64,000 bases of DNA from Candidatus Poribacteria bacterium. GTDB taxonomy: Bacteria; Poribacteria; WGA-4E; PCPOR2b. The DNA lies in contig JAJECO010000001.1 of assembly GCA_022822005.1 (NCBI GenBank), forward strand, positions 1 to 64,000. The letters are read 5' to 3'. Positions within the stretch are counted from its first letter, which is position 1. Each line of letters opens with the position of its first letter. Made by a program: the position numbers and the translations under genes. Below the pieces are notes generated by a model. It had not been told where the DNA came from and ran no database searches. It saw only the letters and a list, made by a program, of their open reading frames with translations. This document shows, in pieces, positions 1-8,179 of the stretch.

Positions 1-61
1 TAGCCCCAGCGGGGCGACATGTTTATAGCATACCGATAGCCCCATACCCCAAAGCCCCAGC

Positions 62-200
62 GGGGCGACAGGTGCAGCCGAAGCGTACAACTAATGAGCT
101 ACCCTAATGAATCAATGAACACTTCAACAAAGTGGGAAAGACCCTCTCACTAACTAGCACCAAAGGTTAATGTGTGTACTTATTTGTATTGTTCACCATA
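62..200. repeat. Interspersed repeat, copy A (~130 bp)
   Basis: This stretch matches 3175-3303 in the same orientation. The last 53 bases (148-200) are identical to 3251-3303 and the first part matches with substitutions and small indels. The two copies bracket the amidohydrolase-Rieske gene pair. The repeat encodes nothing recognisable. Function unknown. Confidence 0.85.
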
Positions 201-222
201 TTTTGGTTCATGTTAAGAAAGT

Positions 223-250
223 CCCGATTCTCGGGATCCCGAGAATCGGG
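223..250. repeat. Perfect 28-bp palindrome
   Basis: Bases 223-236 (starting cccgattctc) are exactly complementary to 237-250 read backwards, with no loop. It could extrude as a cruciform or fold in RNA. It stands 20 bases after repeat copy A and 23 before another inverted repeat. No adjacent gene explains it as an operator or terminator. Confidence 0.85.
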
Positions 251-273
251 GCATACAACAGTAACCCAATCTT

Positions 274-302
274 CGTAGGGGTTGGGTCACCCAACCCTTA
301 CG
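274..302. repeat. REP-like inverted repeat, GTAGGGGTTGGG family
   Basis: Arms 274-287 and 289-302 pair over 14 positions with one mismatch around a single central base. The core gggttgggt/acccaaccc recurs at 3367-3415 and, in part, at 4456-4544, always starting with gtagggg. This is a dispersed palindromic spacer family. Confidence 0.75.
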
Positions 303-373
303 GACTGCCCCGATAAGGTCGCCCGATAAATCGAGACCAGGGGGACAGGCGGAACGGAGCCATTTTTGTCCGT

Positions 374-393
374 AGTGGATTTTCCAATCCACT
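374..393. repeat. Hairpin repeat, GTGGATT family
   Basis: Arms agtggatt (374-381) and aatccact (386-393) enclose the loop ttcc. The same design, with arms around gtggatt/aatccac and a 4-base loop followed by g-c-g-a/c-g-rich bases, occurs at 957-980, 3328-3351 and 12993-13016. Confidence 0.8.
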
Positions 394-918
394 GCGCTCG
401 GTAATCAATTCAATTTAGCTTTGATTCGCTCGGTTTGCAATGGTTTCTATAACCCGCAACTTAGGTTAATTCATGGTAAATGTGGACTGTCATCGGCATC
501 AATTCTATGCCATTTATTGATTTCTAACACCCTATAGGGTAACATATGTTAAGTATAATACTAAAAATTATCTTAATTTTTTCTCCGTCTTATGCGTCGA
601 AACCCAGACAGGGAGCGGGTTTGACGGACATGGCAAATTTTGAAAATCACCCCGACAAACCGACTGGAAAACGTCGAAATTTTTTCAAAAGTGTTAGATT
701 TTGTTAGATTTTGCCAGGTCATTGTGGATAACTTTTCACCGCCGATTTACCAGAGGTATTCACGACTCTTTTCTTACACATTACGTCAGTTAGTAGTTAT
801 CTGATGGATAGGCACAAGACCTGTCCCTACAGCGATCCATCACCCACCCTACACGCGCATTTTACCAAAGTTTGCTAATGTTAGTGTCATATAAATCATG
901 ATAAGTCTCTCACGGCTC

Positions 919-942
919 GGCTTGGATAGCCATATCCAAGCC
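919..942. repeat. Hairpin with 10-bp arms and 4-base loop
   Basis: Arms ggcttggata (919-928) and tatccaagcc (933-942) are perfect complements around gcca. The geometry is that of the GTGGATT hairpin family, and it lies 14 bases before the next member, but the arm sequence differs, so it may be a diverged relative. Confidence 0.7.
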
Positions 943-956
943 CGATTTGCGGCGGT

Positions 957-980
957 GTTGTGGATTTGTCAATCCACAAC
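957..980. repeat. Hairpin repeat, GTGGATT family
   Basis: Arms gttgtggatt (957-966) and aatccacaac (971-980) are perfect complements around loop tgtc, followed by gag. It is nearly identical to 3328-3351. Confidence 0.85.
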
Positions 981-1131
981 GAGCAGGGGCATTAACAATT
1001 ATCTGACAATGTATTAGATTGTGTGAGTTATTGTCGATAATTACCAAAATCACTGGCATTGACGCAAACCACATGTCGTGTCGTCCCGATAAAATCCCGA
1101 TTCAAATCGCTTTGCGGTTAGTTAAACCTGT

Positions 1132-1315
1132 CAGGAGTTACGCACTTAAACGCTCAAAACTTTGTAGTTCGGCGATTCATCACCGCTAGACACCATTTCC
1201 AGCACCCGATGAATCGAGCAACTACGGTAGGGTCTTCGGTTTGTGGTAGGACGATTTATCGCCCGTCCGGACGCGCAATGAATTGCGCTACTACAAACTG
1301 AACTGCGTAACTCCT
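1132..1315. mobile_element. MITE-like element, copy 1 (184 bp)
   Basis: Terminal inverted repeats aggagttacgca (1133-1144) and tgcgtaactcct (1304-1315) bound a non-coding core. The direct repeat acctgt lies immediately outside both ends (1126-1131 and 1316-1321), as expected for a target-site duplication. The left half of the core (about 1163-1225) closely matches the core of the element at 39538-39651 and is itself an imperfect palindrome; the right half is a second palindromic unit (about 1250-1295) absent from copy 2. No transposase is present in the window, so it would depend on one elsewhere. Confidence 0.7.
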
Positions 1316-1423
1316 ACCTGTGACGATTTATCACGAAAATAAGTTGTTGATCTGCTCAGCCATCTGTGGTATCTTATTTATCACGACTTTTTAGGCGAAT
1401 CTCAAGCGTAAGGAGGGATTTGT

Positions 1424-2590
1424 ATGAGCCAAACAGGAGCTACACCCATTACTGCGCCGGGCTGGACTGGCAAGCCCAAAAATGGCGTTGCAATTGTCGA
1501 TTGCGATGTTCACCACAACTTTCGCAATCCTGAACAGTTATTGCCGTACCTATCAACATTTAATCAGGAACATTTACTCGACCAAGGGTTGCATCTGGGT
1601 GGGTATCCCAACATCCCAATTCGGACTAACCGCACCGATCTGAAAGGTCGCATGAAGACCAAAGATGCGCCTGTAAAGAAAGCTACCGGCGGTGATCCAC
1701 GCGATTTCAATTTTACGTTGGAGTTTCTGCAAGCGGAACACCTCGACCCTTGGAATATCGACTACGGGCTGCTGACCGGACCCCCGGTGTTTTACGGATA
1801 TTCAGGACTCCCCGATCCGGATTGGGCTGCCGCACTGTGCCGAGCGTTCAACGATTGGACTATTGAACATTGGCTTGACCGTGACGAGCGTATCGTCAAC
1901 GCCATCCTCGTTTCGCCTTCAGATCCACCCCAAGCGGTAGAGGAAATCAATCGATTGGCGGATCGCAAGGACACCGCTGCAGTAATGGTGCCGATGGGAA
2001 CAAGCATGCCCTTCGGCAATCGCTTCTATCACCCCATCTGGGAGGCGTGCGAACAGCACGGACTGCCGGTGGTTGCCCACATTGGTGGAGGCGGCGGCGC
2101 AACCAGAACCACCCCAACCCCAGTTGGCTATCCCACCTACTATATGGAATCACGGATGAGCCGACCTACCGTCGCCAGTGCGCATGCGACATCTCTGATC
2201 TGCGAGGGTGTTTTCGAGAAGTTCCCGGATTTCAAATTCGCGCTTATCGAAGCGCAGCAGCTTTGGGCGGTCTCGGTGATGTGGCATCTGGATACGGACT
2301 GGAAGGCGATCCGTGATCAGACCCCATGGCTCAAACGCCTGCCGAGCGAGTATTTCCGCGAGCACATCCGAATCGGTTCACAACCGATGCACGAACCGGA
2401 AAAACCGGAGCAGATGTACCAGATGTTGGAGATGCTGCACGCAGACGAAACGCTGATATTCTGCTCAGACTTCCCGCACTTCGACTGGAACGATCCGGTA
2501 ACAACCTTCCCCAAACTCGACGACGACCTGCACCACCGAATCTTTGCCGGTAATGCGCTCGATATGCTCCGGATAGACACAGGGAATTAG
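1424..2590 (+). CDS. Amidohydrolase (Amidohydro_2 TIM-barrel) family protein
   Basis: A metal-dependent TIM-barrel hydrolase or decarboxylase of the PF04909 group, which includes ACMSD-like decarboxylases. The first metal motif reads D-C-D-V-H-H at residues 26-31, the strand-5 His lies in VAHIGGGGG (about 217-225), and the C-terminal Asp motif is SDFPHFD (348-354). The length of 388 residues suits the family, and no signal peptide is seen. The ATG is preceded by aaggaggg at good spacing. The Rieske gene starts 2 bases after its stop, so the two are surely co-transcribed and may act on the same, probably aromatic or cyclic, substrate; that substrate cannot be read from sequence. Confidence 0.85.
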   Translation: MSQTGATPITAPGWTGKPKNGVAIVDCDVHHNFRNPEQLLPYLSTFNQEHLLDQGLHLGGYPNIPIRTNRTDLKGRMKTKDAPVKKATGGDPRDFNFTLEFLQAEHLDPWNIDYGLLTGPPVFYGYSGLPDPDWAAALCRAFNDWTIEHWLDRDERIVNAILVSPSDPPQAVEEINRLADRKDTAAVMVPMGTSMPFGNRFYHPIWEACEQHGLPVVAHIGGGGGATRTTPTPVGYPTYYMESRMSRPTVASAHATSLICEGVFEKFPDFKFALIEAQQLWAVSVMWHLDTDWKAIRDQTPWLKRLPSEYFREHIRIGSQPMHEPEKPEQMYQMLEMLHADETLIFCSDFPHFDWNDPVTTFPKLDDDLHHRIFAGNALDMLRIDTGN

Positions 2591-2592
2591 CC

Positions 2593-2970
2593 ATGACAAG
2601 CGTTGTTATCGGTAAGGTAGCAGATATCCCACCCGGAGAGCGCAAAATTGTGGTGCCGTTCCGGGGGCGGGCTGGGATCGGCGTCTTTAACGTCAACGGT
2701 TCATTCTACGCTGTACGCAACATATGTCCCCACAAGAACGGTCCCCTCTGTACCGGCGAACTCAGCGGTCGGGTTAGCACCGATGCACCGCCCTCTACCC
2801 GTGGCTCTACAATCGCAGTGGACGGCTTAGGCGAGGTGTTGCGCTGTCCATGGCATCAGTGGGCGTTTGATATTGCGACTGGACGGTGCCTCGTAGACCC
2901 GGAACTGCGAGTCAAGACCTACCCAGTGAAAATCAAAGGCGATGACGTTGTTGTTGAATACGAGGACTGA
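2593..2970 (+). CDS. Rieske [2Fe-2S] domain protein with long inter-motif insert
   Basis: A small soluble electron-transfer protein of the Rieske ferredoxin type. The cluster ligands are C45-P-H47 and C85-P-W-H88. The two motifs are 37 residues apart, against about 15-17 in common Rieske ferredoxins; the extra segment (about 59-79) is Ser/Thr/Gly-rich. There is no membrane anchor or oxygenase catalytic domain. It directly follows the amidohydrolase and is probably translationally coupled to it. It may feed electrons to an oxygenase encoded elsewhere, or may be a Rieske-like fold with a family-specific loop. The family call is firm, the role is not. Confidence 0.85.
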   Translation: MTSVVIGKVADIPPGERKIVVPFRGRAGIGVFNVNGSFYAVRNICPHKNGPLCTGELSGRVSTDAPPSTRGSTIAVDGLGEVLRCPWHQWAFDIATGRCLVDPELRVKTYPVKIKGDDVVVEYED

Positions 2971-3174
2971 GCACCTGTTTTATGGTAAAAATTATAATTA
3001 CTGATACATTTGAATAATAACCACTGGTGTTAGTTTGCAGCTGTTGATAACGTCAAACGTGATGCCCCGATAAATCCCCGATGAATCGGGACAGGCGGGA
3101 CAGGTTGTGAAACATGAAAACTATTGGATCGTCGGTGCCTTTAGCCCCGGTTTCGAATCCCGATTTATCGGGGA

Positions 3175-3303
3175 GGGGCGACATGTGCAGCCAAAGGGTA
3201 GAACCTAAGAAGAATCAATCAACGCTTCAACAATGTGGAAAAGCCCCTTTCACTAACTAGCACCAAAGGTTAATGTGTGTACTTATTTGTATTGTTCACC
3301 ATA
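3175..3303. repeat. Interspersed repeat, copy B
   Basis: Direct-orientation partner of 62-200; bases 3251-3303 are identical to 148-200. Together the copies bracket a 3-kb segment containing the amidohydrolase and Rieske genes. A 22-base stretch near 46766-46787 resembles the inner part (20 of 22 bases by eye) and may be a decayed third copy. Confidence 0.85.
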
Positions 3304-3327
3304 AAAAGTGAGGAGTGATCCCACGGT

Positions 3328-3351
3328 GCTGTGGATTTGTCAATCCACAGC
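3328..3351. repeat. Hairpin repeat, GTGGATT family
   Basis: Arms gctgtggatt (3328-3337) and aatccacagc (3342-3351), loop tgtc, followed by gagccg. It matches 957-980 almost throughout. Confidence 0.85.
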
Positions 3352-3366
3352 GAGCCGTATCGCGGG

Positions 3367-3415
3367 GTAGGGGTTGGGTTTCCCAACCCGTTGGGCGAGG
3401 GAACCTCGCCCCTAC
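3367..3415. repeat. Compound palindrome, GTAGGGG family
   Basis: Outer arms gtagggg (3367-3373) and cccctac (3409-3415) enclose two smaller inverted repeats, gggttggg/cccaaccc and gggcgagg/cctcgccc, so a three-way cruciform-like fold is possible. Related copies are at 274-302 and 4456-4544. Confidence 0.75.
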
Positions 3416-3618
3416 GAAACAAAGTCCCTCGATTGGTCTGACACGGTTTGCGAAACACAGCGAGGATGTGCCATCGAACCGTGGATTATGGAAGAAACCG
3501 AGTTTTGCAGAAAAAACTCCGTTTCATGGCAAATAACTTTACCCAAAATGACTTTTCAAACAGACTCTAAGGCGATGTCAAACAGCTAAACTGTGGATAG
3601 TGTACAAAGGAGAAAACC

Positions 3619-4407
3619 GTGTCATCAAGATTAGAAGGTAAGGTTGCAATTGTCACAGGCGGAAACAGCGGTATCGGTAAGGCAACTGCTCATCTCTTTG
3701 CCCAAGAAGGCGCGAAAGTCGTCATTATGGCAAGAAGGGAGGAGGAGGGCGCTCAAGTTCAGGACGCTATCAATAGCGAGGGTGGCGAAGCCACGTTCAT
3801 TCGCTGCGATGTCTCGGACAGTAGTGCGGTTGATTCGGCGGTCGAAGCAGCCGTCTCAAAATACGGTACGATCAATATCCTCTTTAACAACGCAGGCGGC
3901 GGCGCTGGCGAGAATTTCCCGAACGAAGGAGATGAGGGGTGGGATCGGGTGATTAACGTCAACTTGTCAGGCACCTTCTACATGTCACGAGCGGTCTGGT
4001 CCCACATGGTAGACGCAGGCGGTGGCGCTATAGTCAATAACTCCTCTATTGCCGCTGTCATTGGATTTAGCAAGAACATGTACGATATAACCGGCGGAAC
4101 ACCATCGTCCTCATATTATGTGGCAAAAGCGGGTGTCGAGGCTTTTACACGATACACATCGAGTACGGGCGGACAGCATAATATCCGAGTCAACTGCGTA
4201 CGTCCCGGTCAAATCCTCACCCCGGGGGCGACCGGCGGTAGAGAACATCACTACTTCAAACCAATCTTCGATCTGGCACAGATACTTGACGGTCCGGGTT
4301 ATCCGGAAGATGTAGCGAATTTAGTGCTTTTTCTTGTTGCCGATGAGTCCCGGTTCATAACGGGAGAAATTATAAACATTGATGGTGGCACCCCACGAAA
4401 GCTGTAA
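3619..4407 (+). CDS. SDR family NAD(P)-dependent oxidoreductase
   Basis: A classical short-chain dehydrogenase of 262 residues. Visible are the nucleotide-binding TGGNSGIG (13-20), the NNAGG motif (91-95), catalytic Ser at 142/143 in NNSSIA, the active-site Y166-x-x-x-K170, and the PG turn near 196 that leads into the cofactor loop. R39 after the second strand hints at NADP preference, a weak inference. GTG is the start, placed by aaaggaga six bases upstream. A small insertion (about 150-162, SKNMYDITGGTPS) precedes the catalytic Tyr. The substrate is unknown. It stands between two repeat-rich spacers, so it may be a single-gene unit. Confidence 0.88.
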   Translation: MSSRLEGKVAIVTGGNSGIGKATAHLFAQEGAKVVIMARREEEGAQVQDAINSEGGEATFIRCDVSDSSAVDSAVEAAVSKYGTINILFNNAGGGAGENFPNEGDEGWDRVINVNLSGTFYMSRAVWSHMVDAGGGAIVNNSSIAAVIGFSKNMYDITGGTPSSSYYVAKAGVEAFTRYTSSTGGQHNIRVNCVRPGQILTPGATGGREHHYFKPIFDLAQILDGPGYPEDVANLVLFLVADESRFITGEIINIDGGTPRKL

Positions 4408-4455
4408 AAAAAACGTCGCTTATGTAAAAAGAAAGTGCAAAATATGAAGCGAAAT

Positions 4456-4544
4456 CGTAGGGGCGGGGTTCCCCCGCCCGTGGCACATCCCGATTTATCG
4501 GGGATTTATCGGGGCAGTAAGGGTTGGGTGACCCAACTCCTACG
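4456..4544. repeat. Palindromic spacer repeat, GTAGGGG family
   Basis: The element is bounded by cgtagg (4456-4461) and cctacg (4539-4544) and contains internal inverted repeats: ggcggg/cccgcc, two tandem cgatttatcgggg-type units, and gttgggtgacccaac. It fills most of the 200-base gap between the SDR and ThDP-enzyme genes. Confidence 0.7.
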
Positions 4545-4610
4545 AAAACTCGGTTGCTGTTGCACTAATTCTGAACATGGGCGAAAATCGTTCCTACAGG
4601 AGAAAACAGT

Positions 4611-6284
4611 ATGCCTACAATGACAGGAAGTAAATTTCTTGCGGATACAGTCCACGGTTACGGGATTACCCACGTCTTTTTTATGCCCTACATCGCGCCT
4701 CGAGCGCTGATGGAGATGGAAAAACTGGGGATAAAGCGCGTTCAAACCCACGGAGAAAAAGGCGCCGCATACATGGCAGATGCCTACGCCCGCGTCAACC
4801 GTGCTCCCAGCCTCTGTATGGCACAGTCGGTGGGTGCGGTCAACCTCGCCGCCGGATTACAGGATGCATACCTGGCATGTTCTCCGGTCATCGCTATCAC
4901 CGGACGGGAGAGCCAGATCAACCAACAGCGCCACGCGTATCAAGAGGTCGATCACATCAATCCGTTTTCAGCGGTGACCAAATATAGCGCGTTTGTCGCT
5001 ACGCCGGAACAGTTCCCGGTCTACCTGCGCCAAGCCTTCCGTTCCGCGACTTCTGGCACACCGGGACCGGTACACCTGGATCTGGAAGGCCTCGCCGGTC
5101 AGGCGGTCGTAGATCGCGAAGCGGATCTGGAAGTTATCATCGAAGAGCCTTTCACTCAACTCCCACCTTTCCGACCGGAAGCGGAGATCGAAAAAGTGAA
5201 AGAAGCGATCGAGCTACTCGCTGACGCCAAACGTCCCATCATCGTCGCTGGCGGGGGTGTGACCGCGTCAGACGCTCGCGCCGAACTGATTGCTTTAGCA
5301 GAGAAACTCTCGATCCCGGTTGCGACCGCTCTCAATGCAAAGGCGATGTTCCCGCACGACCATCCGCTGGCGGTCGGCGTCCCCGGTTCATATTCGCGGG
5401 ATTGCGCCAACCAAGCGGTCTGCGAGGCAGATCTGGTGTTCTTCATCGGGAGTCATACCGGCGGACAGGTGACCAATGGATATAGTATCCCACCGCAGGG
5501 AACGCCGGTTATTCAACTCGACATTAACCCAGAGGAACTGGGGCGCAATTACTCAATTCAGTTAGGGATGCAGGGCGACATTAGAAACTCGCTGCGCCGC
5601 ATGATTGACGCCGCAGAAGCCGTTGAACCGCGAACTGAGTGGATCACTCAAGTGCAGGAACTGGTTCGGAACTGGAAAGAGAGCGTCAGCGACGTGGCAA
5701 ACTCGGATATCGTACCGATGCGCCCGGAACGTCTCTGTAAAGAGCTGACCGACTATCTGCCCTCCGACGCAATTCTGGTCTCCGACACAGGGCATTCCGG
5801 TGTCTGGACCGGCACGATGCTCGATCTCAAACATCCCGACCAGATATTCATTCGTTGTTCAGGCTCGCTTGGATGGGGACTGCCTGCGGCGATGGGTGCC
5901 AAATGTGCAAAACCGGATAGACCCGTGCTCTGCTTCACCGGCGACGGCGGCATCTGGTATCATCTGGGAGATTTGGAGACCGCCGTGAAATCCGAAATTA
6001 ACGCCGTCATTCTGGTCAACAACAACCACTCCTTGAACCAAGAGCAGGGCGGTGTCGAGTCTGTCTACGGTGGACGGACAAAAGGTTCCGATGAACTCTG
6101 GCTGTTCCCCGACGCAGATTTCGCCAAAATCGCCGAATCGATGGGTTGTCTCGGAATTACGGTCAACAAACCGAGCGAACTTTCGAGTGCGTTGGACCAG
6201 GCTTTCTCCGCAGAGAGGCCGGTCGTTGTCGATGTAAAAACGCACGTCGAAGGGATTGCCCCGCGGGCATGGAGTCCCTCATAA
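4611..6284 (+). CDS. Thiamine diphosphate-dependent enzyme, acetolactate synthase-like
   Basis: A 557-residue ThDP enzyme with the three usual domains: pyrimidine-binding (about 5-170), central (195-330) and pyrophosphate-binding (370-545). E49 in THGEKG is the conserved Glu that activates the cofactor. GDGG (444-447) with N470-N472 forms the metal/ThDP motif. It resembles the large subunit of acetolactate synthase and benzoylformate or sulfoacetaldehyde-type decarboxylases; no acetolactate synthase regulatory subunit or branched-chain gene is near, so a catabolic 2-oxo-acid role is more likely. The ATG follows acaggagaaaac. The exact reaction cannot be assigned. Confidence 0.85.
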   Translation: MPTMTGSKFLADTVHGYGITHVFFMPYIAPRALMEMEKLGIKRVQTHGEKGAAYMADAYARVNRAPSLCMAQSVGAVNLAAGLQDAYLACSPVIAITGRESQINQQRHAYQEVDHINPFSAVTKYSAFVATPEQFPVYLRQAFRSATSGTPGPVHLDLEGLAGQAVVDREADLEVIIEEPFTQLPPFRPEAEIEKVKEAIELLADAKRPIIVAGGGVTASDARAELIALAEKLSIPVATALNAKAMFPHDHPLAVGVPGSYSRDCANQAVCEADLVFFIGSHTGGQVTNGYSIPPQGTPVIQLDINPEELGRNYSIQLGMQGDIRNSLRRMIDAAEAVEPRTEWITQVQELVRNWKESVSDVANSDIVPMRPERLCKELTDYLPSDAILVSDTGHSGVWTGTMLDLKHPDQIFIRCSGSLGWGLPAAMGAKCAKPDRPVLCFTGDGGIWYHLGDLETAVKSEINAVILVNNNHSLNQEQGGVESVYGGRTKGSDELWLFPDADFAKIAESMGCLGITVNKPSELSSALDQAFSAERPVVVDVKTHVEGIAPRAWSPS

Positions 6285-6393
6285 GTGGGAGTGTCACTAC
6301 CTATTTCCTGACAAGGGTTAAATTCCTGCTGTTGACACTGTTTTGTGACCGCACTGTAGTTCTGGTCCAACTTAATTTCATAGGAGGTCTATC

Positions 6394-6777
6394 ATGCGGG
6401 ATTATCCGTATCCGAGGACTGACGGTGTGAGAAGTATTGCACTCGGAATCATTTTCAGCCTGCTGACTTGTGGAATTTACTCTCTGTATTGGGAGTATAA
6501 ACAGATGGCAACGCTCAATGCCTGGTTAGGCCGAACCGAGTATCGTTTTGGGCTTTGGTTAATTCTCAGTATCATAACATGCGGTATCTTTGCCCTTTAC
6601 TACGAATACAAGATGGCGGTAGGAATTAACGAGGTTCAGACGAACAATGGCTTGAACGTAAGCAATTCCTTAGCGGTAATTTGTGTCTTGCTCGCAATTT
6701 TTGGTATTGGTATCGCATCGCTTGCGATCCAGCAGTGGGAGATCAACAAATTCTACGATGCACGCAAAGACGTTTAA
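6394..6777 (+). CDS. DUF4234 membrane protein
   Basis: A 127-residue integral membrane protein with two tandem hydrophobic segments of the form L-T-C-G-I-Y/F-x-L-Y-x-E-Y-K (about 17-37 and 48-70), a third at about 85-110, and short polar loops. The repeated CGI(Y/F) motif is typical of the DUF4234 family, whose function is unknown. A strong ribosome site, taggagg, precedes the ATG. The next gene starts inside its 3' end, which suggests a coupled pair. Confidence 0.8.
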   Translation: MRDYPYPRTDGVRSIALGIIFSLLTCGIYSLYWEYKQMATLNAWLGRTEYRFGLWLILSIITCGIFALYYEYKMAVGINEVQTNNGLNVSNSLAVICVLLAIFGIGIASLAIQQWEINKFYDARKDV

Positions 6778-7147
6778 TCACATACATCTCGCACGAATTT
6801 TCCTGATCGGACTTGCCTTTGTCAGCATATACACGGCATGGTCAGGTATATCCCCCAACGAGATGAGGCTTATTCCATGTTTATTCCGTCTCATCACTGA
6901 TATATCATGCCCCGGTTGTGGCATGACTCGCGCCTGTGTCTCGCTTGCACAGGGTAAATTCGCCACAGCTTGGGGCTATCATCCGTTTGTATTTTTTGTT
7001 ATTCCGTTAGCCTTGGGTATCTCGTGCGCCCCGAGCCGATTCCGAGATGCTTGGCTAAAGCTCTCCGCTTCCATCCGAAACAATATCACGGGAGTCGGGA
7101 TCGCCCTCGTTCTAGGACTTTGGATTTATCGTTTAACGCATCTCTAG
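6758..7147 (+). CDS. DUF2752 membrane protein
   Basis: A 129-residue membrane protein with the DUF2752 signature C-P-G-C-G-M-T-R-A in the first third and three predicted membrane segments. An upstream start at 6683 is possible in frame, but it would run through the previous gene; the ATG at 6758 overlaps that gene by 20 bases and gives the family's normal length. The two cysteines of CPGCG could bind metal or form a disulfide; no biochemical role is established. Pairing with a DUF4234 neighbour suggests one small membrane complex, which is inference. Confidence 0.8.
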   Translation: MHAKTFNHIHLARIFLIGLAFVSIYTAWSGISPNEMRLIPCLFRLITDISCPGCGMTRACVSLAQGKFATAWGYHPFVFFVIPLALGISCAPSRFRDAWLKLSASIRNNITGVGIALVLGLWIYRLTHL

Positions 7148-7213
7148 CACACAATAACGAATAACAGAATTACTGTTTGACATTTTACGAATCTGTTGAA
7201 AGGAGAGAAACCG

Positions 7214-8125
7214 ATGGCAATAGCAATGACACCGCAGCAGGAGAAGGACTTTGACGAAAAAGGCTACATTATCCTTGAAGATTTTTTAGAACAGGCGGAA
7301 TTAGACCGATTACTATCCGCTATTGACGAGGTAAGAGATAGAGTCCGTCAAGTCGAGGGTGGTGGTCCCAATGATCCCTTCACTATCCGCAACGCGTTAG
7401 CTCAACATGAAGCGTTCCTCGACCTGATTGATCACCCTAAAATGCTGCCGTTGGTCGTTGATGCAATCGGCTGGAACATTCAGATCCGAACTACGCACCT
7501 CGATTATCGTCCCCCGTACCCTAAGGATCTAAAACCCGGTGCGATTGGTGTCGGCGACGGAGACGATCAGAAAGCTGGCTACAACAACCTCGGCTGGCAT
7601 CCGGATCTGTCGGGCAAAGAACTCTTTGAGGGACCGTCGCTGGATGGGCGGTTGCCCTTTATGGAGATCAAGGTGTTCTATGTCTTCTCTGATCTGAGTG
7701 AATCCAACTCCGGCAATCTCTGGTTGATGCCGGGCAGCCACATGCGCCCCTTACAGGAATGGCGGGAGATGCGGGGCAAATCCGATCTCTCCGAGGCGGT
7801 CGAACTCAGGTTGAAGCCGGGGGCTGCGGTCCTGTGGCGCACAGCGACTTGGCACTGTGTTGGACCGAATCTATCGGACAAAACCCGCAAGATTATGCAC
7901 GTCGGCTACCATTACCGGTGGCTCCGTCCGGCGGACTTCATTGAGCAAGCACCGGAGCTGATATCCAAAAGTTCACCGATCCGGAAGCAATTACTCGGTG
8001 CATTGGCGTCGAAGGACAATCCATTGGGGACTTCTCCTGAGTTTCAACCTCACTCTCAGTACTGGATTACAAAAAATCCGGACGATGTTCCATTGAGAGC
8101 CTGGGCGGAAGCCCAAGAAAAATAA
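7214..8125 (+). CDS. Phytanoyl-CoA dioxygenase (PhyH) family protein
   Basis: An Fe(II)/2-oxoglutarate-dependent oxygenase of 303 residues. The iron triad is visible as H129-x-D131 and H214, with R225 as the likely 2-oxoglutarate-binding residue. The ATG at 7214 is chosen over a TTG at 7196 because aaggaga lies 7 bases before it. PhyH proteins hydroxylate small molecules from fatty acyl chains to natural products; the substrate cannot be inferred. It leads a plus-strand run of five genes with another PhyH gene at the end. Confidence 0.88.
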   Translation: MAIAMTPQQEKDFDEKGYIILEDFLEQAELDRLLSAIDEVRDRVRQVEGGGPNDPFTIRNALAQHEAFLDLIDHPKMLPLVVDAIGWNIQIRTTHLDYRPPYPKDLKPGAIGVGDGDDQKAGYNNLGWHPDLSGKELFEGPSLDGRLPFMEIKVFYVFSDLSESNSGNLWLMPGSHMRPLQEWREMRGKSDLSEAVELRLKPGAAVLWRTATWHCVGPNLSDKTRKIMHVGYHYRWLRPADFIEQAPELISKSSPIRKQLLGALASKDNPLGTSPEFQPHSQYWITKNPDDVPLRAWAEAQEK

Positions 8126-8179
8126 GAGGGCTTACCTGCACGCACAGCACGAACGGGTAAAAAGAGCAAGGAAGAAGAT

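Larger units (their letters stand above)
1..1423. other. Gene-free repeat-rich region
   Basis: No credible coding sequence was found in these 1.4 kb. What it holds is repeats: a ~130-bp interspersed repeat, a perfect palindrome, several hairpins with 8- to 10-bp arms, and a MITE-like element, each listed separately. The rest is A/T-rich spacer with no recognised motif. The last ~100 bases before 1424 must carry the promoter of the amidohydrolase gene, but no convincing -35/-10 pair stands out. Confidence 0.7.
2971..3618. other. Repeat-filled intergenic region
   Basis: About 650 bases without a supported gene. It holds copy B of the ~130-bp repeat (3175-3303), a GTGGATT hairpin (3328-3351) and a compound GTAGGGG palindrome (3367-3415), plus short cccgat...atcggg motifs around 3069-3086 and 3158-3173. 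The remaining bases up to 3605 show no clear promoter. Confidence 0.65.

Noticed and set aside
7177-7182. ttgaca as a promoter -35 before the first PhyH gene
   Set aside because: A -10 at the right distance would fall on the ribosome-binding site, so no usable promoter is formed.
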